In this document: positions 5,401 through 6,842 of the stretch, in pieces
How positions within the stretch are numbered: position 1 is the stretch's first letter
How the letters are laid out: each line of letters starts with the position of its first letter
Assembly (NCBI GenBank): GCA_018371275.1
Contig: JAHALF010000029.1
Coordinates: 1 to 6,842, forward strand
Length of the DNA: 6,842 nucleotides
From: Clostridiales bacterium
GTDB taxonomy: Bacteria; Bacillota; Clostridia; Lachnospirales; CAG-274
Direction: 5' to 3'
The notes under the pieces: model-generated
The model's database searches: none
Told to the model about the DNA's origin: nothing
What the model saw: the letters and a program-made list of their open reading frames with translations, nothing else
Translations under genes and position numbers: made by a program

Positions 5401-6842
5401 TAATTAATTTTATTATATAAACCTGTTAAAATATCCATAGCTATACTTGTTTTTGTACTACTATATATAACTTCTTCCCAAGAACCATACTTTTTAAATA
5501 ATTGCTCTGATGTTGGACCTTCCTCTCTACCATATCGTAATAAATTTCTTTCTTTCATACTTTTTAATCCTTCTAAATTATTAGAATCTATATATGATTT
5601 TATTCTATCATTATTTCTAATTTCTACTATTATGTTAGCTATATCTTTATCAGAAAGTCCTTGCTCTTTAAAAGATTTAACTTTATTTTCAATTTCTAAC
5701 CTTTTTATTTTTAGTTTTTCATGATATTTTAGCCTCTCCTTTCTAGCATATTCTACTTCTTCTGAGTTTGTCCAATCTATACCAAATTTTTCAAGAGAAC
5801 CTCCCTTTCTAGCAGAATAACCATATATAGCTTTACTATTTTCTTCTATTTCTTTAGAGGTATCTGGATTATTTAATACAATTGATTTTATATCATCTGT
5901 TTCAAATTCGCCGTCTTGAGCAGTATTATAACATTTCTTTAACTCCTCAAAATTTCTATTTAATATAACAATATTTGTTAAACCTATTTCAAAATTATCT
6001 GTAACAAGAAACAAATCCCCAAATGCACTTTTTTTAATATCGTTTTCTTTTATTCCTAACTCTTCATACATGCCTCTTTTAACAGCCTTATTTAAATTGA
6101 TACTATATCCATCTAAGTCAGTTACACTTACCCCTCCATTCATAGATACATGCCATTTGCTTTCTCCATTCATATTGCTTACCCTTTTAGATCTTCTACA
6201 AAAAACTATCTGTTTATCATACGAATACTTATCTAAGATTACTAATGTATTAATTCCTAATGATGTCATAAAAGGATAATAATCATTTAGCTTCTCTTTA
6301 AGATTTTCATCGAATTTAATGTATTGTTCTTTTATCTCCTTATAAACAGACTTCATTACCTTATGAGTAAAATAATCAGTAGTATAAAAATCTATATTCA
6401 AATAACTATTTTCTTCTTCTGTAACTCTATTCATAGAAATAGATTTTATTCCAAACTTTTTCCCATTGAAAATTATTTCTCTTCTATTAGCAGACTCAAG
6501 AAATTCATCAGCTATAATATTTCTATGCTTTTCCACAACTTCTGAAAAATTAGATATTTTCATTTCATTTCCTAGTTCTTCAATATTAATTTTATCGAAA
6601 TATTTATCATCTCTTGAAATGAAATTCTTATCTAATTTTAATATAGAATCTAATTTTTCTTCTGGTATTGATAAATAAAATTCATCTTTATTTTTATTAG
6701 AAGTAATATTTTGAGGCTCATAATATGGACTTCCATGATCTAAAGACATTATTCCATTTTTATCATATGAATTACTAGTATTTTTTAACTCTTTATTATA
6801 TTTAACTTTTTTTAATTTCCTATTTACTAATGTACAAAGATT
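5400..6842 (-). CDS. Polymorphic-toxin-like protein, Nudix-like domain plus distinct C-terminal domain (5' end outside window)
   Basis: The first Met in the window is at 6749, but the same frame is open for all 31 codons up to base 6842. No ribosome site precedes 6749, so the true start probably lies outside. Numbering from Met 6749, residues 1-150 are unassigned and largely helical. Residues 160-295 look Nudix-like: WHVSMNGGVSV (199-209), then AVKRGMYEELGI (222-233), keeping the Glu pair of the Nudix box but with Gly after Arg. I recall this RG.xEELG form from uncharacterised Nudix relatives; a role in nucleotide hydrolysis is inference. Residues 308-449 form a second domain: GYSARKGGSLEKFGIDW, a charged helix (333-362), RNLLRYGREEGPTSEQLFKKYGSW minus its ends, and STKTSIAMDILTGLY. 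I cannot name this domain. With an immunity-type gene directly behind, the C-terminal domain is the likely toxin tip. Confidence 0.68.
   Translation of the reverse strand, partial: NLCTLVNRKLKKVKYNKELKNTSNSYDKNGIMSLDHGSPYYEPQNITSNKNKDEFYLSIPEEKLDSILKLDKNFISRDDKYFDKINIEELGNEMKISNFSEVVEKHRNIIADEFLESANRREIIFNGKKFGIKSISMNRVTEEENSYLNIDFYTTDYFTHKVMKSVYKEIKEQYIKFDENLKEKLNDYYPFMTSLGINTLVILDKYSYDKQIVFCRRSKRVSNMNGESKWHVSMNGGVSVTDLDGYSINLNKAVKRGMYEELGIKENDIKKSAFGDLFLVTDNFEIGLTNIVILNRNFEELKKCYNTAQDGEFETDDIKSIVLNNPDTSKEIEENSKAIYGYSARKGGSLEKFGIDWTNSEEVEYARKERLKYHEKLKIKRLEIENKVKSFKEQGLSDKDIANIIVEIRNNDRIKSYIDSNNLEGLKSMKERNLLRYGREEGPTSEQLFKKYGSWEEVIYSSTKTSIAMDILTGLYNKIN

Noticed and set aside
6070..6678. Plus-strand open frames of 69, 73 and 70 codons at 6070-6279, 6324-6545 and 6466-6678
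   Set aside because: They lie fully inside the long minus-strand toxin-like gene and are hydrophobic shadow translations without start signals.

Overview
The window is very AT-rich (roughly a quarter G+C by eye) and uses AGA for Arg and A/T-ending codons. Several genes carry strong AGGAGG-type ribosome binding sites. This suggests a low-GC anaerobe such as a Clostridium-type Firmicute or a Fusobacteriota member; I cannot choose between them. Every gene I support lies on the minus strand, so transcription runs from the high coordinates towards base 1. The window looks like the variable part of a polymorphic toxin/immunity island next to a contractile-injection (VgrG/gpD-like) gene.

In transcription order: (1) 6842-5400 is the 3' part of a large toxin-like ORF, open at the window edge, with a non-classical Nudix-like domain followed by a distinct C-terminal domain. 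(2) 5385-5044 is a small, tightly coupled gene, the presumed immunity partner. (3) 5038-4700 is an Rhs/YD-repeat relic broken by stops. (4) 4688-3888 is a decayed PAAR-like plus toxin gene. Its frame can be read through four in-frame stops to a natural end. (5) 3862-3614 is a small, apparently intact gene placed as that toxin's immunity gene. (6) 3613-3334 holds further relics: a short unknown tail, an Rhs scrap, and a 28-codon scrap of the C-terminal domain of gene 1. (7) 3318-2983 is a second copy of immunity gene 2, killed by one nonsense codon. (8) 2848-2399 is a SUKH (SMI1/KNR4, YrhA-like) immunity protein. (9) 2294-1605 is an unassigned probable immunity protein. (10) 1423-374 is a protein with C-terminal ankyrin repeats. 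(11) 352-1 is the N-terminal 117 residues of a VgrG/phage late control D-like hub protein, cut by the window edge.

My reading is that toxin C-terminal modules arrived, were displaced and decayed, while immunity genes were kept longer as orphans. The VgrG-like gene and the PAAR-like relic tie the island to an injection machine, but no other machine parts are visible. The C-terminal module of gene 1 exists in two contexts, joined to different upstream sequence, which helps mark where the exchangeable toxin tip starts. I found no tRNA, rRNA, CRISPR, transposase or convincing GC-rich terminator. Functional claims for toxin and immunity genes rest on context and remembered family patterns, not on searches.
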